Shown here: piece after piece, positions 17,729-24,994 of the stretch
Numbering within the stretch: position 1 is the stretch's first letter
Layout: the number at the start of each line of letters is the position of its first letter
Program-made: the position numbers and the translations under genes
Assembly (NCBI GenBank): GCA_005503215.1
Contig: SCNS01000012.1
Span: forward strand, 62,001-126,000
Source of the DNA: Sphingomonadaceae bacterium 3R27C6
Lineage (GTDB): Bacteria > Pseudomonadota > Alphaproteobacteria > Sphingomonadales > Sphingomonadaceae
Direction: 5' to 3'
Length of the DNA: 64,000 nucleotides
The notes under the pieces: model-generated
Database searches by the model: none
Told to the model about the DNA's origin: nothing
Seen by the model: only the letters and a program-made list of their open reading frames with translations

Positions 17729-17781
17729 TATCCGGTGTTTGGGACGTTGCGCCCCCCCGCGCGCGCCGATAGAGCCACCGC

Positions 17782-18576
17782 ATGACTCGCACCAGCATCG
17801 CTTCGTGGAACATCAACAGTGTCCGCGCCCGCATCGGCATCGTCGAAAAATTCCTTCGCGAAGAAGCGCCTGACGTCCTCTGCCTGCAGGAGACGAAGGT
17901 CGAATGCACCCTGTTTCCGGCCGACATGTTCAAGCGGTTGGGCTATGAGCATATCGTCACCCACGGCCAGCGCATGCACCACGGCGTCGCGATCGTCAGC
18001 AAGCTGCCGCTGACCGACGTGCGCAAATATGACTGGCAGGCGAATGGCGAAGCCCGCCATGTCGGCGTGACGCTGCCGTCGGGCGTGCGGCTCGACAATG
18101 TTTATATTCCCGCGGGCGGCGACATTCCCGACCGCACCCTCAATCCGAAATTCGGCCAGAAACTCGATTTCTTCGGCCGCATGACCGAATGGTCGAGCGC
18201 CCTTGTCGACGCGCCAACGGTTCTGACGGGCGATTTCAATGTCGCACCGCTTGAAAGCGATGTGTGGAACCACAAGGCGCTGCTCGACGTCGTCAGCCAC
18301 ACCCCGATCGAGGTCGAAACGCTCGCACGGCTGCAGGCGGCATCGAACTGGGTCGACCTCGGGCGCCACTTCATCCCGGCGCCGGAGCGTCTCTACACCT
18401 GGTGGAGCTACCGCGCGAAGGATTGGGAAGCGTCGAACCGCGGCCGCCGCCTCGACCATATGTGGGTGACCCCCGACCTGATGCCGAAGGCGGTGTCGCA
18501 TCGCATCGTCCAGCCCGCGCGCAGCTGGGAACGCCCGTCGGACCATATCCCGCTGATCACCGAGTTCGATTTTTGA
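17782..18576 (+). CDS. xth: Exodeoxyribonuclease III
   Basis: A 264-residue AP endonuclease/3'-5' exonuclease of base excision repair. Family motifs in order: IASWNINSVRAR, PDVLCLQETKVE (metal-binding Glu), GVAIVSKLPL, LTGDFNVAPLESDVWNHK, YTWWSYRAKDWEASNRGRRLDHMWV and the closing RPSDHIPLITEF with catalytic Asp-His. All catalytic residues seem present. The stop codon overlaps the TTG start of the downstream ribA-type gene. Confidence 0.95.
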   Translation: MTRTSIASWNINSVRARIGIVEKFLREEAPDVLCLQETKVECTLFPADMFKRLGYEHIVTHGQRMHHGVAIVSKLPLTDVRKYDWQANGEARHVGVTLPSGVRLDNVYIPAGGDIPDRTLNPKFGQKLDFFGRMTEWSSALVDAPTVLTGDFNVAPLESDVWNHKALLDVVSHTPIEVETLARLQAASNWVDLGRHFIPAPERLYTWWSYRAKDWEASNRGRRLDHMWVTPDLMPKAVSHRIVQPARSWERPSDHIPLITEFDF

Positions 18577-19628
18577 GCGATGCCGGCGCCCGACGGGCGG
18601 CACGCGCCATCGACGCGCTGCGGCGCGGCTGGCCGTTTCGTGTGCAGGGCACCGACGGGGCGCTCGATCTGCTCGCGGTCGAAAGCGCCCGCGATGATGC
18701 ACTTGCAGAGTTTGGAAGCCACGACGTGTTGCTCTCGGGCGAACGTGCGGTCACGCTCAAGCTCACCAATCAGCGCGTCGCCGCAACGCCGGGTCCGGTC
18801 CGGCTGGCGAACGCCGCCGATACCGTCACGGCCGCCCTCGCCATCGCCGATCCGGCGCTCGATCTGGCGAACCCGCTCAAGGGGCCCTTTCGTACCATCC
18901 CAACCAGCGGCGAAGCGGCCGCGGCCGCGGCCATGACGATGGCGCGCCACGCCGGCCTGCTCCCCGCTTTCTTCGTGCGCGAAGCTACGGGAGAAGCCGA
19001 AACCATGTGCAGCATCGACGATGTTGCAGCGCTGCTCGATCCCACGCGCCTCCAGGTCGCCGCGCGTGCGCGCCTTCCGGTCGAAGCCAGCGAAAGCGCC
19101 GAGATCGTCGCCTTCCGCTCGCCCGAAGAAGCGTCGGACCATGTCGCGCTCGTCATCGGCAAGCGCGACCGCAATCCGCCCGTCGTTCGCCTCCACAGCG
19201 AATGCCTGACCGGCGACGTGCTCGGCAGCCTCAAATGCGATTGCGGCCCGCAGCTCCACGCCGCGCTCCACGCGATGGCAGACGCGCCGTGGGGCGTGCT
19301 GCTCTACCTCAGGCAGGAAGGCCGCGGCATCGGGCTCGTCAACAAGCTGCGCGCCTATGCGTTGCAGGATCAGGGTTATGACACGGTCGATGCGAACCTC
19401 AGGCTCGGCTTTCCAGTCGAGGCGCGCGATTTCGCGATTGCCGGGCGGATGCTCGAATTGCTGAATATCCCGCGGATCCGGCTGATGACCAACAATCCGG
19501 AAAAGGTCGCGCGGCTCGAAAACGAGGGCGTCGAGGTGGTCGAGCGCATCCCGCTCGCGCTGCCGACGAACAAATATAACGAGCAATATCTGGCCACGAA
19601 ACGCGACCGCACGGGGCACCAGCTCTAA
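18573..19628 (+). CDS. ribA: GTP cyclohydrolase II with degenerate RibB-like N-terminal domain
   Basis: Residues about 165-350 are a complete GTP cyclohydrolase II, first step of riboflavin synthesis: zinc ligands in SECLTGDVLGSLKCDCGPQL, the RQEGRGIGLVNK loop, and TNNPEKV. Residues about 1-140 resemble 3,4-dihydroxy-2-butanone 4-phosphate synthase in outline (AIDALRRG; LKGPFRTIPTSGEAAAAAA; ARHAGLLPAFFVRE). They lack the acidic DDEDREN loop and the GHTE motif, so that domain is probably inactive. The start is TTG 18573, overlapping the xth TGA; no in-frame ATG or GTG fits as well. Confidence 0.85.
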   Translation: MSDAGARRAARAIDALRRGWPFRVQGTDGALDLLAVESARDDALAEFGSHDVLLSGERAVTLKLTNQRVAATPGPVRLANAADTVTAALAIADPALDLANPLKGPFRTIPTSGEAAAAAAMTMARHAGLLPAFFVREATGEAETMCSIDDVAALLDPTRLQVAARARLPVEASESAEIVAFRSPEEASDHVALVIGKRDRNPPVVRLHSECLTGDVLGSLKCDCGPQLHAALHAMADAPWGVLLYLRQEGRGIGLVNKLRAYALQDQGYDTVDANLRLGFPVEARDFAIAGRMLELLNIPRIRLMTNNPEKVARLENEGVEVVERIPLALPTNKYNEQYLATKRDRTGHQL

Positions 19629-19633
19629 ACGAA

Positions 19634-19659
19634 AAGGCGCCGGACGATGCCGGCGCCTT
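19634..19659. terminator. Bidirectional terminator between ribA and the LytTR regulator
   Basis: Ten-base arms AAGGCGCCGG (19634-19643) and CCGGCGCCTT (19650-19659) with a six-base loop. An A tract precedes the stem on the ribA side, giving a T run for transcripts arriving from the minus strand. It separates two convergent genes. Confidence 0.8.
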
Positions 19660-19666
19660 CATCAAA

Positions 19667-20473
19667 TCAATGCACGAAACGCGCGACGACGTCGCGGTAG
19701 CTGCGGCTGACCTTCACCTGCGCACCCGATCCGAGCACGAGGAAGCATTCGCCATTGGTGTGCGGCTTGACCTGCTTGACCTGTGAGAGGTTCACGATCG
19801 TCGAGCGATGCACGCGCTGGAAGTTGCGCGGGTCGAGCCGCTTTTCCAGATCCTTCATCGTCTCGCGGAGGATCAGGCTGTTGTCGGCGGTGTAGATGCA
19901 CATATAGTCGCCCGCCGCGTCGATGCGTTCGATGCTGTCGACGTCGACGCGGAAGATCTGGCCGCGATCCTTGATGTTGATCATCTTTTCATAGCGATCG
20001 GCGGCGTGCGTATCGGGGGCGACCTCGGCGTCATAATCCTCGACCGCTTCGGGCGCGACCTCGGCGAGCACGGTCTTGAGGCGCTCGACCTCCGCCACGC
20101 CGCGCTTTTCGGCAAGCCGCTGGCGGACGCGGTCGAGCGCATCGGCAAGCCGTTCGGGCTCGACCGGCTTGACCAGATAATCGACCGCCTGCGCCTCGAA
20201 CGCGCGGATGGCGTGATCCGAATAGGCGGTGACGAACACCACCAGCGGCGGTTCGACCTCCATCAATCCCTGGATCACCGAAAAACCGTCGAAACCCGGC
20301 ATCTGGATGTCGAGGAAAACCAGGTCGGGCTTGTGGGTCTTGATCTTTCGGATGGCTTCGCGGCCATTTTGCGCGGTGTCGACGATTTCGACGTCCGCAT
20401 GCGGTTCGAGCCGCAATTGCAGGCCTTGGGTGGCCAATTTTTCATCATCCACCAGGATGGTTCTGATCGTCAT
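19667..20473 (-). CDS. LytTR-family response regulator
   Basis: A 268-residue two-component regulator. The receiver domain (about 1-120) has the acidic pair VDDEK, phospho-acceptor Asp in LVFLDIQMPGFDG, Thr in VFVTAYSD and Lys in YLVKPVEP. The C-terminal LytTR DNA-binding domain (about 165-268) shows DAAGDYMCIYT and NFQRVHRSTIVNLSQVKQVKP. Its start overlaps the stop of the kinase gene by four bases, so the pair is translated together. Targets are unknown. Confidence 0.92.
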   Translation of the reverse strand: MTIRTILVDDEKLATQGLQLRLEPHADVEIVDTAQNGREAIRKIKTHKPDLVFLDIQMPGFDGFSVIQGLMEVEPPLVVFVTAYSDHAIRAFEAQAVDYLVKPVEPERLADALDRVRQRLAEKRGVAEVERLKTVLAEVAPEAVEDYDAEVAPDTHAADRYEKMINIKDRGQIFRVDVDSIERIDAAGDYMCIYTADNSLILRETMKDLEKRLDPRNFQRVHRSTIVNLSQVKQVKPHTNGECFLVLGSGAQVKVSRSYRDVVARFVH

Positions 20474-21594
20474 GTTCTTTCGGTTCCAATCGTCATTTGC
20501 CCATCGGGCTGGAACGGAAACTCGATAACCACCGTGAAGCCGCCCTCAGCGCCCACATGGACGTCGAACCGGTGCTGGTCGCCAAAAGCCTGCGCCAGCC
20601 GGTCCCTGATATTGGCTAAACCCACACCGGTCGATTCCGTTGCAACGCCAGTGGTGGGGTCCGTGCGGTCGGCTGACAATCCCGCGCCGGTGTCGGACAC
20701 GGTAATCCGAACATTTTGACCGGCCAACTGTGCGGACAGCGTGATATCGGCGCCATCCTCCTGCGGCGTCACCGCATATTTGATCGCGTTTTCGATGAGC
20801 GGCTGGAGCAAAAGCGAGGGCAAACGGGCCCGCGCGACCGCCGGATCGATCGCAAAATGCGGACGCAGCCTTTCCTCGAAGCGCATTTTCTCGATTTCAA
20901 GGTACAGCTTCAGCGTCTCGATCTCCTGCGCCAGCGTCACCTGCGCGGTCGGCTCGTTCGCGAGCGTGTAGCGAAGGAAGGCCGACAGCCGCGACAGCAT
21001 CGCATTGGCGGGCTCGGCCTGTTTCAGCAGCACGAGCGTCGAGATGCTGTTCAGCGTGTTGAACAGGAAATGCGGGTTGAGCTGGTAACGCAGCATCGCG
21101 AGCTGCGCCGACGCCGCCTGCGCCTCGAGCCGCAGCACGCGATCATTCTGTTCCTCGAGCTGGAGGAAATAGTTGATCGCGAAATAGAGCGCCGACCAGG
21201 CCGCGAGCGAGGTCGCGTCGATATACATCGCGCCGAGCAGCAGGCTAGTGAAGCCCGCCTCGCTCGCCGGATTCTGGATCTGCGCGACCCACGCGTCGAT
21301 AAAGGCCCAGAGCGCGGTCGCGATCCCCGCAAGCCCGAAACTGACACCCCACATCAAGAGCGGCCGCCGGTTGATCAGCGCGCGGTAACAGGCCGACAGG
21401 ATCAACGTCAGCGAGAAACCGGTGATCGCCGAAATCGTCTGCGGGATCAGGAAAGTGAAGGCCTGGCCATTGGCAAGCCCCGACACCCCGCGCAGGCCGA
21501 GCCATGCGGCCCAGCCTAATATCTGCAGGTTCCAGAAGGCGCGGACCTTGTTGTCGAAAAAAGGGCCCGGCGAGGACAGTCGGAAAAGCGGCAT
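20470..21594 (-). CDS. LytS/YehU-type sensor histidine kinase
   Basis: A 374-residue membrane kinase, partner of the LytTR regulator immediately downstream. The first about 160 residues form several membrane helices (four to five), then a coiled coil (LQLEEQNDRVLRLEAQAASAQ). The His_kinase domain follows with H-box LRYQLNPHFLFNTLNSISTLV. The ATPase region shows LLLQPLIENAIKYAV and VSDTGAGL. There is no separate periplasmic sensor domain, so the signal is probably sensed in or at the membrane. Confidence 0.9.
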   Translation of the reverse strand: MPLFRLSSPGPFFDNKVRAFWNLQILGWAAWLGLRGVSGLANGQAFTFLIPQTISAITGFSLTLILSACYRALINRRPLLMWGVSFGLAGIATALWAFIDAWVAQIQNPASEAGFTSLLLGAMYIDATSLAAWSALYFAINYFLQLEEQNDRVLRLEAQAASAQLAMLRYQLNPHFLFNTLNSISTLVLLKQAEPANAMLSRLSAFLRYTLANEPTAQVTLAQEIETLKLYLEIEKMRFEERLRPHFAIDPAVARARLPSLLLQPLIENAIKYAVTPQEDGADITLSAQLAGQNVRITVSDTGAGLSADRTDPTTGVATESTGVGLANIRDRLAQAFGDQHRFDVHVGAEGGFTVVIEFPFQPDGQMTIGTERT

Positions 21595-21652
21595 GGGAGT
21601 CCGTGCGATGGCGATGGTCAGTCGCCGCGCGGGCGGAAACCGGCGTCGCCGG

Positions 21653-22174
21653 TCATTCGGCGGCTACCGGCGCGAGTCCGCCGTCATTGCGTACGCGCGC
21701 CTGGCCGAGCGGCTGCAGTTCCGCGCGATGCTTCCACAGCAATTCCTTGTACCCGATCACCCGGCCGTCGTGCGCGGTGAGCGTGACGGGGCCGATCGGC
21801 TGTTCGTCGCGCGCGTCGACCAGCACCGGGGTCGACGGCACGCCCGCGCCCCATTTCTCGCCCCATTGGCGGAGCGCGATCATCGCGGGGAGCAGCTCGA
21901 TGCCCTTTTCGGTCAGCTGATACTGAACCTTGCGCCGGTCCTCGGCCATCACTTCGCGCGCCATGATGCCATGATCGACCAGCCGCGACAGCCGGTTCGA
22001 CAGGATGTTGCGCGCGATGTTCAGTTCCTGCTGGAACTCCTCGAAATGATGGACGCCATTGAAGGCCGCGCGAAGGATCATGAACGACCATCGTTCGCCC
22101 ATCGCTTCCAGCGCCAGCGGCAGGGCGCAATTGCCCCCATCCATGTCGTTCAGCAGTTCGCGTAATTTTCCCAT
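21653..22174 (-). CDS. HxlR-family winged-helix regulator
   Basis: A 173-residue protein with an HxlR DNA-binding domain in residues about 10-110: CALPLALEAMGERWSFMILRAAFNGVHHFEEFQQELNIARNILSNRLSRL, followed by YQLTEKGIELLPAMIALRQWGEKW. It contains one Cys (residue 16) near the N-terminus, the position used for redox sensing in some relatives. It is divergent from the small secreted-protein gene at 22300, and the shared intergenic region holds repeated GTTGC/GCAAC half-sites. Confidence 0.88.
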   Translation of the reverse strand: MGKLRELLNDMDGGNCALPLALEAMGERWSFMILRAAFNGVHHFEEFQQELNIARNILSNRLSRLVDHGIMAREVMAEDRRKVQYQLTEKGIELLPAMIALRQWGEKWGAGVPSTPVLVDARDEQPIGPVTLTAHDGRVIGYKELLWKHRAELQPLGQARVRNDGGLAPVAAE

Positions 22175-22228
22175 GACCCAAGCCCTAACGTAAAATCGGC
22201 ATATCCGTCAAAAAAATATAGGGCCTCC

Positions 22229-22281
22229 GTTGCATTTCGCAACTCAAAGTCTAGGTAGCGCTTCGCAACCTTTTGGTTGCG
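22229..22281. promoter_or_regulatory. Candidate HxlR-regulator operators (GTTGC/GCAAC dyads)
   Basis: Two inverted repeats lie between the divergent genes: GTTGC-5 bases-GCAAC (22229-22243) and CGCAACC-TTTT-GGTTGCG (22264-22281, 7-bp arms). They share the same half-site and are about 35 bp apart. The second lies just upstream of the ribosome site of the secreted-protein gene. Binding by the adjacent HxlR protein is inference. Confidence 0.45.
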
Positions 22282-22299
22282 CAAAAACAGGAGGTCCCA

Positions 22300-22623
22300 A
22301 TGCCCATATTCAAGCTTTCTCCCCACTCCCGTTCCTTCGCGATCGCAGGCGCCGCGCTCGCCTTCGCGTCCACGGCCGCAACCGCCGCGGGCGGCTCCTT
22401 TTATCGCGCCGAGCTCGCCAGCCCGGCTACCCAGGCGCGTTTCGTCGCGCGCGACGTGGTGTGGGTCTGCAAGGACGCGAGCTGCGCTGCGGGCCAGGGA
22501 ACGAGCCGCCCGCTGATCATGTGCTCGGCGCTCGCGAAAGCCGCCGGTCCAGTGACGAGCTTCAGTGCGGGCGGCAAGGCGCTCGACGCCGACGACCTCG
22601 CGCGCTGCAACGCCGTGAAATAA
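22300..22623 (+). CDS. Small secreted Cys-containing protein (resembles CC_3452-type family)
   Basis: ATG 22300 follows a strong AGGAGGT ribosome site; an upstream in-frame start would spoil the signal peptide. The 107-residue product has a signal peptide ending near ASTAATAAGG. The mature domain of about 75 residues starts SFYRAELASPA and has four Cys (WVCKDASC, IMCSAL, ARCNAVK), likely as two disulfides in the periplasm. The family name is from memory and the function is unknown. A divergent HxlR regulator probably controls it. Confidence 0.65.
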   Translation: MPIFKLSPHSRSFAIAGAALAFASTAATAAGGSFYRAELASPATQARFVARDVVWVCKDASCAAGQGTSRPLIMCSALAKAAGPVTSFSAGGKALDADDLARCNAVK

Positions 22624-22644
22624 TCCGCCCCGCGGGCCATATCG

Positions 22645-22695
22645 AAAACCGCTGCACTTCAACCTCCTTTCGCGGATGGAGTGCGGCGGTTTTTC
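22645..22695 (+). terminator. Terminator-like hairpin after the small secreted protein
   Basis: AAAACCGC-TGCAC (22645-22657) pairs imperfectly with GTGC-GGCGGTTTT (22681-22693), and the T run ends at 22695. The loop is long (23 bases). Location 22 bases after the stop supports a terminator. Confidence 0.6.
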
Positions 22696-22819
22696 TTGCG
22701 CGTCCCACCCTCGGCGAACGATGCTTCCAACCGCCTTTATCAAAGTTGCGGAACGCCGGTAGTTCGGCGCAAGCAAATTTCGCATTGCAATTGCCTCTAC
22801 ATCAACGACATTGAACGCG

Positions 22820-24913
22820 ATGCTGAGGCAATATGAACTTGTCGAGCGCGTGCGCGCTTATGATCCCGACGTCGACGAGGCGCTGCTCAACCGCGCCTAT
22901 GTGTTTACCGTCCAGAAGCACGGCAGCCAGAAACGTGCGTCGGGCGACCCCTATTTCAGCCATCCGGTCGAGGTTGCGGGCATTTTGACCGACCTCCATC
23001 TCGATGCCGAGACGATCGTCACCGCGCTGCTCCACGACACGCTCGAAGATACGCTGACGACGCCCGAGGAGATCGAACGCCTGTTCGGCAGTGACGTCGG
23101 CCGGCTCGTCGACGGCGTCACCAAGCTCAGCAAGATCGAGGCGCAGACCGAAAACGAACGCGCCGCCGAAAACCTCCGCAAATTCCTGCTCGCGATGTCC
23201 GACGATATCCGCGTGCTGCTGGTCAAGCTTGCCGACCGGCTGCACAATATGCGGACGCTGCATTTCATCAAGAATCCCGAGAAACGCCGCCGCATCGCCA
23301 AGGAGACGATGGACATCTATGCCCCGCTCGCCGAGCGGATCGGCATGTACGAATATATGCGCGAGATGCAGCTGCTCGCGTTCAGCGAGCTCGAGCCCGA
23401 AGCCTATGCGACGATCACCGGCCGTCTCGCCAAGCTGACTGCGGGCGGCAAGGACAAGGTCACGGCGATCAGCCGCGAGTTCAAGGAGCTGCTCGCCAAG
23501 AACGGGATCGAGGCCGATGTATCAGGGCGCGAGAAGCACCCCTATTCGATCTGGCGCAAGATGCAGGAACGGCACGTCAGCTTCGAGCAGGTCACCGACA
23601 TCATCGCGTTCCGTATCATCACCCCGACCGATGCCGATTGCTACGCCGCGCTCGGCCTTCTCCACCGCAAGTGGAAAATGGTGCCCGGCCGGTTCAAGGA
23701 TTATATCTCGACGCCGAAGCGCAACGGCTACAAGTCGCTGCACACGACGATCATGCACCAGCAGAATATGCGGATTGAAATCCAGCTTCGTAGCCTCGGC
23801 ATGCACCAGCAGTCCGAATTCGGCTTCGCTGCGCATTGGGCGTATAAACAGGGCGGCACCGCCCCCGACGGTCAGGCGGGGTGGATCCGCGACCTGATCG
23901 AAATCCTCGAACAGACGCACGATCCCGAAGAGTTCCTCGAAAACACGCGCATCGCGATGTATCAGGATCGCATCTTCGCTTTCACGCCGAAGGGCAGCCT
24001 GCACCAGTTGCCGAAGGGCGCGACCCCGGTCGACTTCGCCTATGCCGTTCACACCGGGCTCGGCGACCGCACCGTCGGCGCCAAGGTCAACGGCCGGCTG
24101 GTGCCGCTGCGCACCCAGCTGAGCAATGGCGATACGGTCGAGATCCTCTCGTCCGACAAGCAGACGCCGCAGCCCGCGTGGCTTGGCTTCGCGGTCACCG
24201 GCAAGGCACGCGCGGCGATCCGCCGCCATGTGCGGTCGAAGGAAAAGGTCGAACTCGCGGCGCTCGGCCGCAAGATGTACGACGAAATCGCGCTGCGCCT
24301 GCCGAACAAGGTCGGCGACAAGGCGCGGATCGCGGCGCGCGAGCGGCTGAAGCTCGACGACGACACCGCGCTCTATGTCGCGATCGCCAAGCAGCGGATC
24401 ACCGACAATGCGCTGCTCGAAGCGCTCGTCCCCGGCATCACCGCCGAGATGAAGACCAAGCCCGGCAAGCTCGTGCAGGGCGCGGCGGTGTCGATCGCGG
24501 GGCTGACGCCGGGCGTCGCCTATCAGCTCGCCGATTGCTGCCACCCCGTTCCGGGCGACCGCATCGTTGGCCTGTCGCGGCCGGGCGAAGGGATCGAGGT
24601 GCATGTCATCGACTGCCCCCGCCTTGCCGACGGGATCGATGCCGACTGGATCGACCTCAGGTGGCAGGAAGACAGCGAGGGCGGCAATGCGCGGCTGTGC
24701 ATCGTCATTTTGAACGAGCCCGGCACGCTCGCCGAAATGTCGGGCATCCTCGCCGCCAATATGGCGAACATCACCAATTTGCGCCTGTCGAACCGCGAGG
24801 GCGGCTTTCACACCTATGACGTCGTCGTCGAGGTGCGCGATGTTCAGCATGTGATGCGCATATTGTCAGCGCTGCGCGCGTCGGACACGGTGGTTCAGGC
24901 CGAGCGGCAGTAA
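22820..24913 (+). CDS. spoT: Bifunctional (p)ppGpp synthetase/hydrolase (Rel/SpoT)
   Basis: Stringent-response enzyme, about 697 residues with all expected domains. The HD hydrolase has YFSHPVEVA and LLHDTLEDT (HDxxED). The synthetase has FKDYISTPKRNGYKSLHTT and IEIQLRS. A TGS domain (FTPKGSLHQLPKGATPVDFAYAVHT) and a C-terminal ACT domain (VILNEPGTLAEMSGILAAN) follow. The RFKDY motif is the RxKD form of bifunctional enzymes rather than the ExDD of RelA-only synthetases. ATG 22820 is preferred to TTG 22811. As the only such gene here it is probably the sole long RSH of the cell. Confidence 0.94.
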   Translation: MLRQYELVERVRAYDPDVDEALLNRAYVFTVQKHGSQKRASGDPYFSHPVEVAGILTDLHLDAETIVTALLHDTLEDTLTTPEEIERLFGSDVGRLVDGVTKLSKIEAQTENERAAENLRKFLLAMSDDIRVLLVKLADRLHNMRTLHFIKNPEKRRRIAKETMDIYAPLAERIGMYEYMREMQLLAFSELEPEAYATITGRLAKLTAGGKDKVTAISREFKELLAKNGIEADVSGREKHPYSIWRKMQERHVSFEQVTDIIAFRIITPTDADCYAALGLLHRKWKMVPGRFKDYISTPKRNGYKSLHTTIMHQQNMRIEIQLRSLGMHQQSEFGFAAHWAYKQGGTAPDGQAGWIRDLIEILEQTHDPEEFLENTRIAMYQDRIFAFTPKGSLHQLPKGATPVDFAYAVHTGLGDRTVGAKVNGRLVPLRTQLSNGDTVEILSSDKQTPQPAWLGFAVTGKARAAIRRHVRSKEKVELAALGRKMYDEIALRLPNKVGDKARIAARERLKLDDDTALYVAIAKQRITDNALLEALVPGITAEMKTKPGKLVQGAAVSIAGLTPGVAYQLADCCHPVPGDRIVGLSRPGEGIEVHVIDCPRLADGIDADWIDLRWQEDSEGGNARLCIVILNEPGTLAEMSGILAANMANITNLRLSNREGGFHTYDVVVEVRDVQHVMRILSALRASDTVVQAERQ

Positions 24914-24914
24914 C

Positions 24915-24989
24915 CGTCATCCCAGCGACAGCTGGGATCGCTGGCCGCGTTTCGGAACGATAGCGGTCCCCGCTTTCGCTGGGACGACG
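24915..24989. repeat. Inverted pair of REP-like units
   Basis: Unit 1 (24915-24942) reads CGTCATCCCAGCGACAGCTG and on; it contains the hairpin ATCCCAGC-GACA-GCTGGGAT. Unit 2 (24962-24989) is the same 28-base unit inverted, differing at four positions. Such CCCAGCGAAAGC repeats are common between genes in sphingomonads. This pair fills the gap between the convergent ends of spoT and the decaheme gene and may help end or stabilise both transcripts. Confidence 0.7.
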
Positions 24990-24994
24990 ATTTA

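Larger units (their letters stand above)
17425..17781. other. Gene-poor interval between lolA and xth with two terminator-like hairpins
   Basis: This 357-base stretch holds two terminator-like hairpins (17452-17490 and 17693-17728). Short open frames between them show no family resemblance, ribosome site or conserved codon pattern, so I see no gene. The bases just before 17782 should contain the xth promoter. Confidence 0.6.
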
